From assembly GCF_022458895.1 (NCBI RefSeq), contig NZ_JAINFL010000004.1, positions 186,001-250,000 on the forward strand: a DNA stretch of 64,000 bases, read 5' to 3'. Positions 16,739 through 26,201 of the stretch are shown piece after piece. Below the pieces are notes generated by a model. The model worked only from the letters and a program-made list of their open reading frames with translations. It had not been told where the DNA came from and searched no databases. Source of the DNA: Roseihalotalea indica (GTDB taxonomy: Bacteria > Bacteroidota > Bacteroidia > Cytophagales > Cyclobacteriaceae). How positions within the stretch are numbered: position 1 is the stretch's first letter; each line of letters opens with the position of its first letter. The position numbers were made by a program, and so were the translations under genes.

Positions 16739-19192
16739 TTAAAACTCTTTCTCGCCAAACTCACTCTTAATAAATTTAGACTTACCCATCTGCTGATTAA
16801 TGCGGTAGCTCAGGTTTAGCATGATCACATCCACTTCATAGACGTAGTTGGTGGTTGTGTAAAACTCTCCCGCACGCCAGGTGGTAATCCGTTGCTCATT
16901 GGTGGGTAATAACCCCAAATCCATGTTGAGCCACTGGGCGGTAGCCGTAACTTTACCACCCAGCCAAGTCTTTTTAGCAGTCAGGTTAGGCGATAGAAAG
17001 CGGGAGTCTTTGCCCTGAGCAGTGTTCTGATCCGAAATGTAATTCAAAGTCCATTGGATACTCCAGGTAGGCGATAGTTTGAAGGTGGTATTAGCATTGA
17101 TCGAGTGTATCCAACTCCGGGTGTTGACCGGGCGGTTATCAAACGTACCATCAATCGTATAACGGTATAGGTTACCACCCGCGTACAATTTCCACCAGCT
17201 TGCCGGGTTAAGCTCCACCCCGGCTTCCAATCCCAGCGACTGAGCGTCACCGACATTAGAGTAAATCCGGTTCAGGATGGTATCATTGTAAACCGTATTG
17301 ACCCGGTTAACCAGGTTTTCTACGTTCTGAAAGTAGGCCGTCACGAAGACGGAGTGACTGTCCCAGTCCTTGATCACTCCTACCTCGGCTAAATCAATAA
17401 ACTCCGGTAGCAGTTCCGGGTCGCCCTGCTCAAACGTCTCGGAGTGTTCTCTTTCGGGAAAAGGATTCATCTTGAAGGTTGTTGTCCGCTCTACCCGTTT
17501 GCTGTAAGCGGCTTTCAGTCGGAACAGATCAGAGAACTGGTACACCAGGTTAGCGGAGGGATAGAGCTTCACAAAATCATAATGGTAGGTAGTATCGACA
17601 AAGGCGTTGGTTAACTGCAATGCCCGGTCCATCACCTCTACCCTCGCTCCTACCGAATACACCAGCTTATCCCACTGGCTAGAGTACAAGCCGTATACCG
17701 AATGAATCTGACGGGCCAGATCTACCCGACTGGAAAACTCAGGGATCAACTCATACTTGGCCGTTCCCAGCACCCGTTGCTCATAGAAGAACTCGCCGGT
17801 ATGGTTCAGATGCCGAAACTGGTAGCCGGCCTCCAGCGTGGCCTTTTTCAGGGGCAACCGGTAATCTGCCTGAAAGCGAACCCCCTGCAACGGATTGTTA
17901 TTGGTGTTATACTGGTCCTGTAAAGTATCCTGCAAACCGGGCCAGGCTAAATTCAAGTTGGTTGTCGGGCCGCCTAGCATGGTATACTCATACAGCAGAG
18001 AAGTATTAAGTTTCGCCTCATTGTCAAACGTATGGGTATAATCCAGGCTACCAATCAGGAAATCGCCCCGACGGATTCGGAGGTTTTCGTTGTAGTACGT
18101 TAACTGGTTAATTGTATCTCGTTCGGAGCGGGCCACTTTGTAGTTATTGTACAGGATATCAGCAGTACGATCCTTGCTTCGTTTTCCCGCATAGAAACCA
18201 GCACTGATGGTATTGCGAGCATTGGGGGTATACCCGATGGTAGCCCGAGCGGTATAATTACGCTCATCAAAGCTTCGCTCTCCATCCGACGGAAACCGGG
18301 TCAGAGTATCATTGATGATCGTGTAGGCATCTCCTTCCCGCCGACCGGCAATGTCGTAACGCTGGTAACTGGCCCCTACCGAAATATCCCAGGACTGCTT
18401 TCGGTAATTGACCGTAACATCGCCACCGTAACGGGAAGCAGGTTCGGCATTATCATAGTCTTCAACACTGGGCAGTCCGGCCTGACCATTTACCAGCACG
18501 TATAGCCCATCGGCCACTCCCTGCCGGGTAATAATATTGATGATACCCGCTTTACCTTCCGGATCATACTTAGCCGAAGGAGCGGTTACTATCTCCACAT
18601 CCTCCACCGCATTGGCGGGCAACTGGTCCAGAATAAGCGAGGGGTCACTCTGAATTGGCTGTCCGTTGAGCAGAATGGTAAACCCGGATGAGCCTCGCAC
18701 GGTCAGTGCACCTGCGGCATCGACCGCCACCGAGGGCACGTTGCGCAACACATCCGTAGCCGAGCCTCCGGTGGCCGACTGAAACTGCGCCGCATTATAG
18801 ACCTGCCGATCTACCTTATGATACACCGACGCCTTCTCGCCCGTCACAGAAATTTCCTCCAGCAGTTCATCAGTAGCCGTTAACACAATCGTGCCTACAT
18901 CCCGCTGCTCGTTAGCCGTTAAGGTAAAAGCAGGCAGGTAGGTAGGCTCATACCCCACAAACTGCACCTGTATAAAGTAAGTACCGACCGTCAGGTTTTC
19001 CATCACAAACGAACCATCAGCCTTAGAAACCGTGCCGGTGACAATAGAAGAATCTCGAGGTTGATATAGCCCTACGGTAGCGTACTCCAATGCCTCCTGG
19101 CTGGTTTCATCGTACACGATGCCCCGCAAAGAAGCCTTCTGGGCCAAAGCCGATAGCGAGCTGAGGATGGTAATACAAGCAAGCAGGCCCAT
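16739..19192 (-). CDS. TonB-dependent receptor, outer-membrane beta-barrel family (OMP_b-brl_3 type)
   Basis: The ATG at 19192 gives 817 residues starting with a clean signal peptide MGLLACITILSSLSALAQ. The frame extends 29 codons upstream to a TTG at 19279, but that part is Arg/aromatic-rich and looks non-coding. Domains: carboxypeptidase-regulatory-like (about 20-105, LRGIVYDETSQEALEYATVG), plug (about 115-220, with DVLRNVPSVAVDAAGALTVRG and GFTILLNGQPIQSDPS), then a long barrel ending SKFIKSEFGEKEF. This belongs to the receptor group without a SusD partner. The downstream phosphatase is coupled to it. The ligand is unknown. Confidence 0.88.
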   Translation of the reverse strand: MGLLACITILSSLSALAQKASLRGIVYDETSQEALEYATVGLYQPRDSSIVTGTVSKADGSFVMENLTVGTYFIQVQFVGYEPTYLPAFTLTANEQRDVGTIVLTATDELLEEISVTGEKASVYHKVDRQVYNAAQFQSATGGSATDVLRNVPSVAVDAAGALTVRGSSGFTILLNGQPIQSDPSLILDQLPANAVEDVEIVTAPSAKYDPEGKAGIINIITRQGVADGLYVLVNGQAGLPSVEDYDNAEPASRYGGDVTVNYRKQSWDISVGASYQRYDIAGRREGDAYTIINDTLTRFPSDGERSFDERNYTARATIGYTPNARNTISAGFYAGKRSKDRTADILYNNYKVARSERDTINQLTYYNENLRIRRGDFLIGSLDYTHTFDNEAKLNTSLLYEYTMLGGPTTNLNLAWPGLQDTLQDQYNTNNNPLQGVRFQADYRLPLKKATLEAGYQFRHLNHTGEFFYEQRVLGTAKYELIPEFSSRVDLARQIHSVYGLYSSQWDKLVYSVGARVEVMDRALQLTNAFVDTTYHYDFVKLYPSANLVYQFSDLFRLKAAYSKRVERTTTFKMNPFPEREHSETFEQGDPELLPEFIDLAEVGVIKDWDSHSVFVTAYFQNVENLVNRVNTVYNDTILNRIYSNVGDAQSLGLEAGVELNPASWWKLYAGGNLYRYTIDGTFDNRPVNTRSWIHSINANTTFKLSPTWSIQWTLNYISDQNTAQGKDSRFLSPNLTAKKTWLGGKVTATAQWLNMDLGLLPTNEQRITTWRAGEFYTTTNYVYEVDVIMLNLSYRINQQMGKSKFIKSEFGEKEF

Positions 19193-19399
19193 AAACCGCC
19201 TCCTTGGTGAAAGATAAAAGGTGATCAAGCGACGTGGATGATAAAAGTGAATGAAATAGCTCCAGTTAAGACATAGCAAAAAATGGGATACCGTTGCTTC
19301 AGGCTCAATATACTACCTATTTCAATTACTACGGAACCCCCCGAATCAAACGATGCCAATTCATAATGAGTCTTAATAATCCTCCCCATCCACTTCCCC

Positions 19400-19916
19400 A
19401 CGAGCGTTAACGAAGCGGTCTCTCCCCTTTCAATATCGTACCTTGGTAACCCCCGGCTAAAGCACTTTCTCTCCTTATGTTTGTTGTTTCCCTGCGAGAG
19501 AGAATAACTGTGTAGTCCCCTCGGAAGAAAGTGAAGTGCTTGAATTGGGAGATCGCCGGGCGACAGAGCGTCGGGCGCTTCGGGATTGTCCTCGCGAAGA
19601 GGGCTCTTAACTTACTTTCTAACCCGGCACTGCGGGGCAGCCCCTGCGAGGGATAGCAAGGCTGTCTCCTCCCATAAGCGTGCTGTTCAGCGGAGATTGA
19701 CAGACATTAGCTGCTTCGTTGCTACACTCTTAAGGATGTGGGTCTGGTACTTGGATTGACAACCTTCACAGTAGGGTAATCTTAAGGTGGATGACAAGTT
19801 AGGAGAATGGCTTGATACTGGTGAGGCTCTCCCCTCGGAAGCCCTAAGGCTACCATCTCGTGAGAGCTGAGGCTATAGCCTCCGGGGGTATGCAGAATGG
19901 ACTGCGTCTAAATAAT
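19400..19916 (+). ncRNA. Candidate structured non-coding RNA (unidentified)
   Basis: The stretch has no long frame but many nested complementary segments. 19460-19467 (aagcactt) pairs with 19534-19541 (aagtgctt), enclosing 19468-19473 (tctctc) paired with 19496-19501 (gagaga). 19823-19828 (gaggct) can pair with 19877-19882 (agcctc), and 19869-19882 is a perfect palindrome (gaggctatagcctc). Small hairpins (agccctaaggct, tctcgtgaga) sit between. A plus-strand terminator follows at 19917. I could not match it to RNase P RNA, tmRNA, SRP RNA or a riboswitch. A decayed group II intron 5' portion is another reading, but no reverse transcriptase or domain V is visible. Strand follows the terminator and is not certain. 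Confidence 0.3.
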
Positions 19917-19949
19917 AAAGCCCTCTCCGGGTACGGGAGGGGGCTTTTT
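19917..19949 (+). terminator. Strong intrinsic terminator, probably bidirectional
   Basis: A 12-bp stem pairs 19917-19928 (aaagccctctcc) with 19936-19947 (ggaggggGcttt, one G-U pair), with a short loop and T-run (19945-19949) on plus. On minus the stem is followed by ttattattt, so it may also end the HU-DUF4469 transcript, whose stop is at 19995. Confidence 0.8.
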
Positions 19950-19994
19950 CTTACCTATGTAAGGTTTAGGGCAACTATCGATCTTGCCTCAGAC

Positions 19995-20714
19995 TCAGAG
20001 TAAGGGCGTGGGTGTTGAGGCAACTACCAGTGTTTCATTGAGATTGCCTCGGCGGAGCTTTTTGGTGGTTCGGCGCACCGTGCGTACTTCCAGCCGGTAC
20101 TCGCCGGTATTCAGCCCGTCGGGTACTTCCACCGTCAGCTTGCTGGGGTAATTATTGGATACTTCGTTCACCCGGGTTTCTACTCCATTAGCGTCAATGA
20201 AAAATACACCCTGCTGAGGGTCGTTCAAATCACCAATCTTCAGTTCTCTGCCGTTAATCTCGGCAAAACTACCAGGGGTGATACGGTCATTAAACGTTTT
20301 AGTCTTTAAGTCCCGCACGCTCTCTAGTACCGGCAGCTTTTTGACAGTCGGCACCTTATGTACTGGAGTTTGCTCAGCCATCGTAGCCAGCATACTACCC
20401 AGGCGAAGATTAGCGTTGATCTGATGCCGGGCCGGATCAAATGAATCATCCCTGCTGGTAAATACACCCGAAATACTTCGGTCCAGCAGCAGGTATTCAG
20501 AAATAAACCCTTCTCCGTTTTTCAACCGTTTACCCAAAGCCCGGAAAAAGGCATGTAATACCGCGCTGCATTCAGTCTCCTTCAGAATGGACCCCTCCCC
20601 GGTAATATCATCTATAATATTGGAGATAGAGCACTTTTTAGTATCCTGCACTACCGCCATGTAATCGGTAGGATCAGGAGTCAACACATTGTCATGCAAA
20701 GAGTAAGGTAACAT
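19995..20714 (-). CDS. HU-like DNA-binding protein with C-terminal DUF4469 domain
   Basis: 239 residues. The N-terminal half (about 1-130: LTPDPTDYMAVVQDTKKCSI, then IIDDITGEGSILKETECSAV and GFISEYLLLDRSISGVF) matches the divergent HU/IHF-like fold seen in Bacteroidota. The C-terminal half (about 140-230: ITPGSFAEINGRELKIGDLN, then GVFFIDANGVETRV and YRLEVRT) matches DUF4469, an immunoglobulin-like domain that is normally found with this HU type. The protein has no signal peptide. It probably binds DNA as a nucleoid-type or local architectural protein, though nothing shows the target. It lies alone between the candidate RNA and the DUF4019 gene, divergent from the latter. Confidence 0.78.
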   Translation of the reverse strand: MLPYSLHDNVLTPDPTDYMAVVQDTKKCSISNIIDDITGEGSILKETECSAVLHAFFRALGKRLKNGEGFISEYLLLDRSISGVFTSRDDSFDPARHQINANLRLGSMLATMAEQTPVHKVPTVKKLPVLESVRDLKTKTFNDRITPGSFAEINGRELKIGDLNDPQQGVFFIDANGVETRVNEVSNNYPSKLTVEVPDGLNTGEYRLEVRTVRRTTKKLRRGNLNETLVVASTPTPLL

Positions 20715-20919
20715 AAGCTAACTATTAGATTAAACATGTCTACCGTACCACAAAAATGATGGAAGCTAATCCGGTAGCGGTAAAAAAACGCAGGTTGGAT
20801 TTTGATGTAAGGCATACCCGACAGGCTGAGAGACCTAATTCTTACCCAATTCATTGCATGCAGTTAGTGAAGTCAGTACCTTACGCTCATTATTTTTTTA
20901 CTATTTAACCTTCATAACT

Positions 20920-21360
20920 ATGCTACGCACATTTTTTTTGCTTGCAACCATTAGCTTTGCAATGCTTACTCCCCAAAGTTTTGCCCAAAGTCAGAACCAG
21001 GAAGAAGCCGAAGTGGCTCAACAGAAAGCTGAAGAGTGGCTTACTTTTGTAGATAAGGGAAATTATACCGAAAGCTGGAATCAAGCCTCCCCCCTATTTC
21101 AACAAAACGTTACGGAAGATCAATGGTCACAGGTTGCCAAACAACTACGCGACCAGCTTGGTGAACTGGAATCCAGGGAAGTACAACAGGCTCAGTACAC
21201 TACATCGTTACCAAATGCTCCGGAGGGAGAATATGTAGTGGTTCAGTATAATTCTGAATTCTCGAATATAGATAGCACGGTAGAAACGGTGGTGATGAAT
21301 AAAACGGAGGAGGGCGAATGGGCTGCCATTGGCTATTCCGTACCACCTCCAGGACAATAA
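20920..21360 (+). CDS. Exported DUF4019-family protein
   Basis: The ATG at 20920 gives 146 residues with a signal peptide (MLRTFFLLATISFAMLTPQS, cut after SFAQ). The mature part is one DUF4019 domain: AEEWLTFVDKGNYTESWNQA, then a helix FQQNVTEDQWSQVAKQLRDQ, and strands ending in VVQYNSEF and AAIGYSVPPPGQ. The frame starts 66 nt earlier at 20854, but those residues would bury the signal peptide. DUF4019 proteins resemble NTF2-like cone folds; no biochemical role is established. It has its own terminator, so it is a single-gene unit. Confidence 0.82.
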   Translation: MLRTFFLLATISFAMLTPQSFAQSQNQEEAEVAQQKAEEWLTFVDKGNYTESWNQASPLFQQNVTEDQWSQVAKQLRDQLGELESREVQQAQYTTSLPNAPEGEYVVVQYNSEFSNIDSTVETVVMNKTEEGEWAAIGYSVPPPGQ

Positions 21361-21383
21361 ATCCATTAACGAGAAATCTCTTC

Positions 21384-21427
21384 AGCCGTTTGCCAGCGTC
21401 TCAGACAACTGACAAACGGCTTTTTAT
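21384..21427 (+). terminator. Rho-independent terminator after the DUF4019 gene
   Basis: A stem pairs 21384-21392 (agccgtttg) with 21413-21421 (caaacggct), followed by ttttattta. It lies 23 nt past the stop at 21360. Confidence 0.85.
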
Positions 21428-21740
21428 TTACTAAACAGCTCAACACATCACTATCTTCAAACTATAGACAACTTACAAGCTATTGCTTTGATGATTCCCG
21501 AGGACCTATTTCCTGATCTTAATACCGCCTTGCTGTTCAGTCCATTATTCACTCTACTTTTCTATCCCCATATCGTACTACGTATACCATTGTTTGTGCT
21601 CCTCAGGCTGTTTTTGTGTCTTAATAGAAATTGATCACTAAATATATTACCTTCCGAAGAACTTTATTATTTTGGATTCGTTTTAGAATCGTTCATTTGC
21701 TTGCATTAAGCGTATTTTTTTGGTCACATTATTAGTTTTT
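21428..21740 (+). promoter_or_regulatory. Leader/promoter region of treZ
   Basis: About 310 AT-rich nt without a gene. TTTG at 21671-21674 and TTCATTTG at 21692-21699 resemble a Bacteroidota promoter (TTTG, TAnnTTTG), but the spacer is 17 nt and the A of the -7 box is missing. Nothing else is evident. Confidence 0.3.
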
Positions 21741-23582
21741 ATGACCCCAACTATCGGAGCCAACTATCAACAAGGCAAAACCACATTTACCGTATGGTCT
21801 CCTCTTGCTAAATCCATCGAACTTATTTTAAACGATCAGCCCCCACAGCGGTTAGAACCGGATAATTTTGGTTACTGGACCAGCTTTGCAATGGAGGATG
21901 TTAAACCCGGAGATCACTATCAATTTAGAATTGATGAAGACTCGGTTCGTCCCGATCCGGCTTCATTGTCGCAACCACAAGGGGTACATCATGCTTCAGC
22001 CGTGGTAGACTTGAACAGTATTACCTGGAAAGATAATAAGTGGAAGGGCATTGCCTTGAAGGATATGGTGATGTATGAGTTGCATGTGGGCACGTTCACC
22101 CCGGAAGGCACATTTGAGGCAATCATCGGAAAACTCGATTATTTAAGAGATCTGGGTATAAATACCATAGAATTGATGCCTCTTTCTCAGTTTCCTGGTT
22201 CGCGAAACTGGGGATACGACGGCGTGTTTCCGTATGCCGTACAGCACTCGTACGGTGGGGCCATTGGCTTACAGAAATTAGTCAATGCCTGCCATCAGAA
22301 AGGCATAGCGGTGGTGCTGGACGTAGTGTATAATCATTTGGGTCCGGAAGGTAATTACCTGTCAGAATACGGCCCTTATTTTACGGATAAACACCATACC
22401 CCCTGGGGACTGGCGCTCAATTTTGACGACGCCTATTGTGACGGGGTGCGGCACTATTTCCTCCAGAATATGCTGATGTGGTTGAAAGATTTTCACTTGG
22501 ATGGCCTCCGCCTCGATGCTATACATGCAATCAAGGACTCGGGCGCCAACCACCTGCTAGCTTCTATGAGCAAAGCCAAGGAAGTCTTATCCTCCCAAAC
22601 CGGCAAACAGTATGTGCTGATTGGGGAATGCGACCTGAATGATCATAAATTTATCAGCCCGAGAGAACGAGGTGGTTACGGTCTGGATGGGCAGTGGATT
22701 GACGAGTTTCACCATGCCTTGCATACCGTCCTCACGGATGAAGATAACGGGTACTACTCCGATTTTGGTGAGTTATCCCATCTGGCGAAAGCCTATGAAA
22801 AGACCTACGTGTACGACGGCATTTACTCCGCATACCGTAAGCGTACGTTTGGCAACAGTGCTGAACGGCATCCGTACTCTCAGTTCGTCGTATTTTCCCA
22901 AAACCACGATCAGGTTGGCAACCGCATGATGGGCGACCGACTCACGCAGACACTTCCCTTTCCGGCACTGAAGCTGGCTGCCGGGGCGGTGTTAACCTCT
23001 CCGTATGTTCCGATGTTGTTTATGGGAGAAGAATACGGTGAAACCAAACCGTTCCAGTACTTCGTCAGCCATACCGACCCGGAACTGGTAGAAGCCGTAC
23101 GTCAGGGGCGCAAGCGAGAATTTAAGTACTTTCATAAAGAAGGACAGGAGGTTCCCGACCCCCAGTCCGAAACCACATTTGCTAACTCTACACTATCCTG
23201 GGACTGGTCTGTGCTTGAGTCGCAGTTGCTATTCAAATATTACCAGGCTCTCATTAAATTAAGAAAGGAGCTACCTGCCTGGCAGGATGATAGCCGTCCG
23301 GCCATGGAAGTAGACATTCTGGAGCCAAATATCATTCTTCTTTCCCGGTCTCATACCAATGACGAGTCTGTCTCTCCCACATTTGTTGTGCTGAACTTTA
23401 GTAAGGAACGGGCGCAATTCTCATTGCCTATGGGGAAAGATGAGTCATTTGAAAAGATTTTTGACTCGGAAGATACCGAATGGGGGGGTGAAGGTGGACA
23501 GGCGGCATCGCTGTTGGCTTCTTCATCTGATAGCCAGGTACTTCCCTACAATGTGCTTATTTACCAGCGCACTACAGACTAA
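21741..23582 (+). CDS. treZ: Maltooligosyltrehalose trehalohydrolase
   Basis: The ATG at 21741 gives 613 residues; a TTG at 21720 is less likely. TreZ cuts trehalose off the maltooligosyltrehalose made by TreY. The N-terminal CBM48-like domain (about 5-95) is followed by the GH13_10 barrel. Visible: WGYDGVFPYAVQHSYGG (typical of TreZ), VVLDVVYNHLGPEGNYL, nucleophile D259 in DGLRLDAIHAI, acid E296 in LIGECDLND, and H389-D390 in SQNHDQVGNRMMGDR. It lies 140 nt before the GH57 gene and shares strand with treY and malQ. Confidence 0.95.
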   Translation: MTPTIGANYQQGKTTFTVWSPLAKSIELILNDQPPQRLEPDNFGYWTSFAMEDVKPGDHYQFRIDEDSVRPDPASLSQPQGVHHASAVVDLNSITWKDNKWKGIALKDMVMYELHVGTFTPEGTFEAIIGKLDYLRDLGINTIELMPLSQFPGSRNWGYDGVFPYAVQHSYGGAIGLQKLVNACHQKGIAVVLDVVYNHLGPEGNYLSEYGPYFTDKHHTPWGLALNFDDAYCDGVRHYFLQNMLMWLKDFHLDGLRLDAIHAIKDSGANHLLASMSKAKEVLSSQTGKQYVLIGECDLNDHKFISPRERGGYGLDGQWIDEFHHALHTVLTDEDNGYYSDFGELSHLAKAYEKTYVYDGIYSAYRKRTFGNSAERHPYSQFVVFSQNHDQVGNRMMGDRLTQTLPFPALKLAAGAVLTSPYVPMLFMGEEYGETKPFQYFVSHTDPELVEAVRQGRKREFKYFHKEGQEVPDPQSETTFANSTLSWDWSVLESQLLFKYYQALIKLRKELPAWQDDSRPAMEVDILEPNIILLSRSHTNDESVSPTFVVLNFSKERAQFSLPMGKDESFEKIFDSEDTEWGGEGGQAASLLASSSDSQVLPYNVLIYQRTTD

Positions 23583-23721
23583 TAGTGTTTTATAGCAAAT
23601 GCACTGATTAGTACTACTTATCCTAACACAATATCTACAAGATTCTCAATCAAACTTGCTGAAAGCAGGTTATAAAAAAAAGTTATTTGAGACACATTTA
23701 CCGATTAAGAACCACACGATT

Positions 23722-26181
23722 ATGAGTGACATTAATAAATATGTATGTATTCACGGGCACTTTTACCAACCCCCGCGAGAGAACCCGTGGTTAAACCGCG
23801 TAGAAGTACAGGACTCTGCTTACCCGTTTCACGACTGGAACGAGCGGATCTCTGCCGAATGCTATTCCCGTAACTCGGCATCCCGTATTCTGGATGGTGA
23901 GGGGCGTATTCAGGATATTATCAATAATTACTCTAAGATAAGCTTTAACTTTGGCCCTACCCTGCTTCAGTGGATGCAGCTTCAGGCACCGGATGTATAT
24001 TACGCTATTCTGGAAGCAGATAAGTTGAGCCAGAAACAGTTCAGTGGACATGGATCAGCCATCGCTCAGGCATATAACCACCTGATTGTGCCACTGGCTA
24101 ACCAGCGCGATCAGGAAACCCAGATTGTATGGGGAATTAGGGACTTCGAAGCTCGCTTCAACCGCTACCCGGAAGGCATGTGGCTGCCCGAAACAGCCGT
24201 AAATACCGAAACCCTGGAGGTATTAGCCAAGCATGACATTAAGTTTACAATACTTTCTCCCTATCAGGCACTGAAGGTCCGGAAAATTGGTGAGAAGGAA
24301 TGGATAGATTCTACGGGCGCCCGGGTTGACCCTCGTCGGCCCTATCTGTGCAAACTTCCGTCTGGCAGAAAGATTGCTTTATTTTTCTACGATGGCCCCG
24401 TCTCTCAGGGCATTGCTTTCGAGGGTTTACTGAATGACGGTGCTGCCTTCGCAAACCGGCTGGTAGAACAGCTTGATCTTGACTCGGAAGAATCACAGAT
24501 CATGCACATTGCTACCGATGGTGAGAGTTACGGACACCACCACCGCTACGGCGAAATGGGCCTATCTTACTGCCTGCATCATATAGAAAACAATACTGAG
24601 GCATACCTAACGATCTACGGTGAGTATCTGGAAAAATATCCATTGGAGTACGAAGCGAAAGTGATTGAGAACACCGCCTGGAGTAGCACTCCTCACCTGG
24701 AGCGATGGTCGGATGAAGGGGGTGGAAATACTGGCGGACGCCCCGAATGGCACCAACGCTGGAGAAAACCACTAAGGGCGGCCTTTGACTGGTTAAGAGA
24801 CACCATCAATCCGATCTACGAGCAGGAGATGAAAGCCTTTGTGGATGATCCCTGGGCAGTCCGTGACAATTATATTGATGTAATACTAGACCGCTCGCGT
24901 GAAAACGTTGAAGGTTTTATTACCGAGCAAACCAAGCGAACATTATCGCATGAGGAGAAGGTGACCTTTTTAAAGTTACTCGAAATACAACACCATGCTA
25001 TGCTGATGTACACTAGCTGCGGCTGGTTCTTTGATGAGGTTACCGGAATTGAGACCATGCAGGATATTCTGTACGCCGCGCGGGCATTACAGCTGGCTAA
25101 AGATGTAACCGGTACTGATTACGAAGTGCATTTTCTGGAGCTGCTGGCTCAGGCCGAAAGTAATATCCCGGATCATAAAAATGCGGCGGTGGCCTACGAA
25201 AAGTTTGTTCGTCCTTCGGTGGTTGATATGCAACGGGTGGGTGCTCACTATGCAGTATCATCCCTGTTCTCGGAATATCCGGAAGAAGCCAAAATTTACA
25301 GCTACGAGGCCAAAGCAGACAACTTTGAGCAGCACGAAGCCGGGAAATATAAACTTGCTCTGGGAAAAGCCGTGTTGCAGTCGGAAGTAACCCTGGAAAT
25401 AGATCAGATTACTTTTGCTATCCTGCACTTGGGAGACCATCATTTATTTGGTGGGGTACGCGACTATTCCGGAGAAGATGCCTTTGAGAAGATGCGGGAA
25501 GAAGTGGTAACTGCCTTCCAGAAAAGCCGGGTGCACGAAGCAATTGTACTGCTTGACAAGCACTTTGGTTCTCATAATTACTCATTCTGGCACTTGTTTA
25601 AAGATGATCAGAAGAAGATTCTGGATCAGGTAATGGAGAATACGCTTACTAGTGTAGAAGGTACCTACCGGCGAATTTACGAGGATAACTACTCCCTGCT
25701 TCAGGCTATGAAAGAGCTAAGCATTGAACCACCCAAGTCGTTGAAATTCCCGGGTGAGTTTACCGTGAATGCTAAACTAAGGCGCATTCTGGAAAGCGAA
25801 GAAGTAGACCTGCGAGAGCTAAATACCTTAGCCGATAGCATGCAGCATCTGTCAGTCGATATTGATCAGGTTGGCCTCAACTTTCTGGCCGCCGAGCGCA
25901 TCAATCAGATGATGCGATTGCTACAAAATGACCCACTGAACGATAGTTTTATGAGCAAGATCGTACAGTTTATGCTGGTCTGCAAGCAGGTACAACTTTC
26001 TCCGGATTTGTGGGAAGCGCAAAATATTGCGTTTATCATTCATCGCAAACAGTACCATAAACAGTGCGCTGCGAGAGATGCGGGAGACGATAAAGCCCAG
26101 GTGTGGTGCGATGTCTTTGAATCGTTATTTCAGGAATTAAATATTCTGGTGACGGAAGATGTGCCCGTTCCACAACTATAA
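23722..26181 (+). CDS. GH57-family glycosyl hydrolase with DUF3536
   Basis: The ATG at 23722 gives 819 residues; the frame extends to 23656 but the extra 22 residues look non-coding. The N-terminal GH57 region shows conserved region 1 (CIHGHFYQPPRENPW, about 9-23), the nucleophile motif WLPE with E157, and the acid/base region IATDGESYGHHHRYG with D266. The C-terminal half (about 480-815) is the DUF3536 helical region. Proteins of this layout are common next to treY/treZ/malQ, but their exact reaction is not settled; amylase or branching activity is the usual guess. It is followed directly by a terminator, so treZ and this gene may form one unit. Confidence 0.87.
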   Translation: MSDINKYVCIHGHFYQPPRENPWLNRVEVQDSAYPFHDWNERISAECYSRNSASRILDGEGRIQDIINNYSKISFNFGPTLLQWMQLQAPDVYYAILEADKLSQKQFSGHGSAIAQAYNHLIVPLANQRDQETQIVWGIRDFEARFNRYPEGMWLPETAVNTETLEVLAKHDIKFTILSPYQALKVRKIGEKEWIDSTGARVDPRRPYLCKLPSGRKIALFFYDGPVSQGIAFEGLLNDGAAFANRLVEQLDLDSEESQIMHIATDGESYGHHHRYGEMGLSYCLHHIENNTEAYLTIYGEYLEKYPLEYEAKVIENTAWSSTPHLERWSDEGGGNTGGRPEWHQRWRKPLRAAFDWLRDTINPIYEQEMKAFVDDPWAVRDNYIDVILDRSRENVEGFITEQTKRTLSHEEKVTFLKLLEIQHHAMLMYTSCGWFFDEVTGIETMQDILYAARALQLAKDVTGTDYEVHFLELLAQAESNIPDHKNAAVAYEKFVRPSVVDMQRVGAHYAVSSLFSEYPEEAKIYSYEAKADNFEQHEAGKYKLALGKAVLQSEVTLEIDQITFAILHLGDHHLFGGVRDYSGEDAFEKMREEVVTAFQKSRVHEAIVLLDKHFGSHNYSFWHLFKDDQKKILDQVMENTLTSVEGTYRRIYEDNYSLLQAMKELSIEPPKSLKFPGEFTVNAKLRRILESEEVDLRELNTLADSMQHLSVDIDQVGLNFLAAERINQMMRLLQNDPLNDSFMSKIVQFMLVCKQVQLSPDLWEAQNIAFIIHRKQYHKQCAARDAGDDKAQVWCDVFESLFQELNILVTEDVPVPQL

Positions 26182-26201
26182 TGAGTTAAACTGATTTACT
26201 A

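Larger units (their letters stand above)
19193..19994. other. Long non-coding interval between the TonB receptor and the HU-DUF4469 gene
   Basis: About 800 nt with no supported protein gene. 19193-19380 is ordinary AT-rich promoter-side DNA of the receptor gene. From about 19390 to 19950 the sequence becomes more GC-rich and dense in short inverted repeats, ending in a strong terminator (both listed separately). Confidence 0.6.

Noticed and set aside
16739..16764. Longer start for the histidine phosphatase
   Set aside because: It would overlap the receptor gene; the start at 16737 gives a clean lipoprotein signal and a one-base stop-start spacing.
19400..19949. RNase P RNA, tmRNA or SRP RNA
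   Set aside because: The conserved cores (for RNase P the GAGGAAAGUCC block, for tmRNA the tag and 3' tRNA-like end, for SRP the GGAA loop) are not seen on either strand.
19400..19949. Complete group II intron
   Set aside because: No reverse transcriptase and no recognisable domain V hairpin; kept only as a possible remnant.
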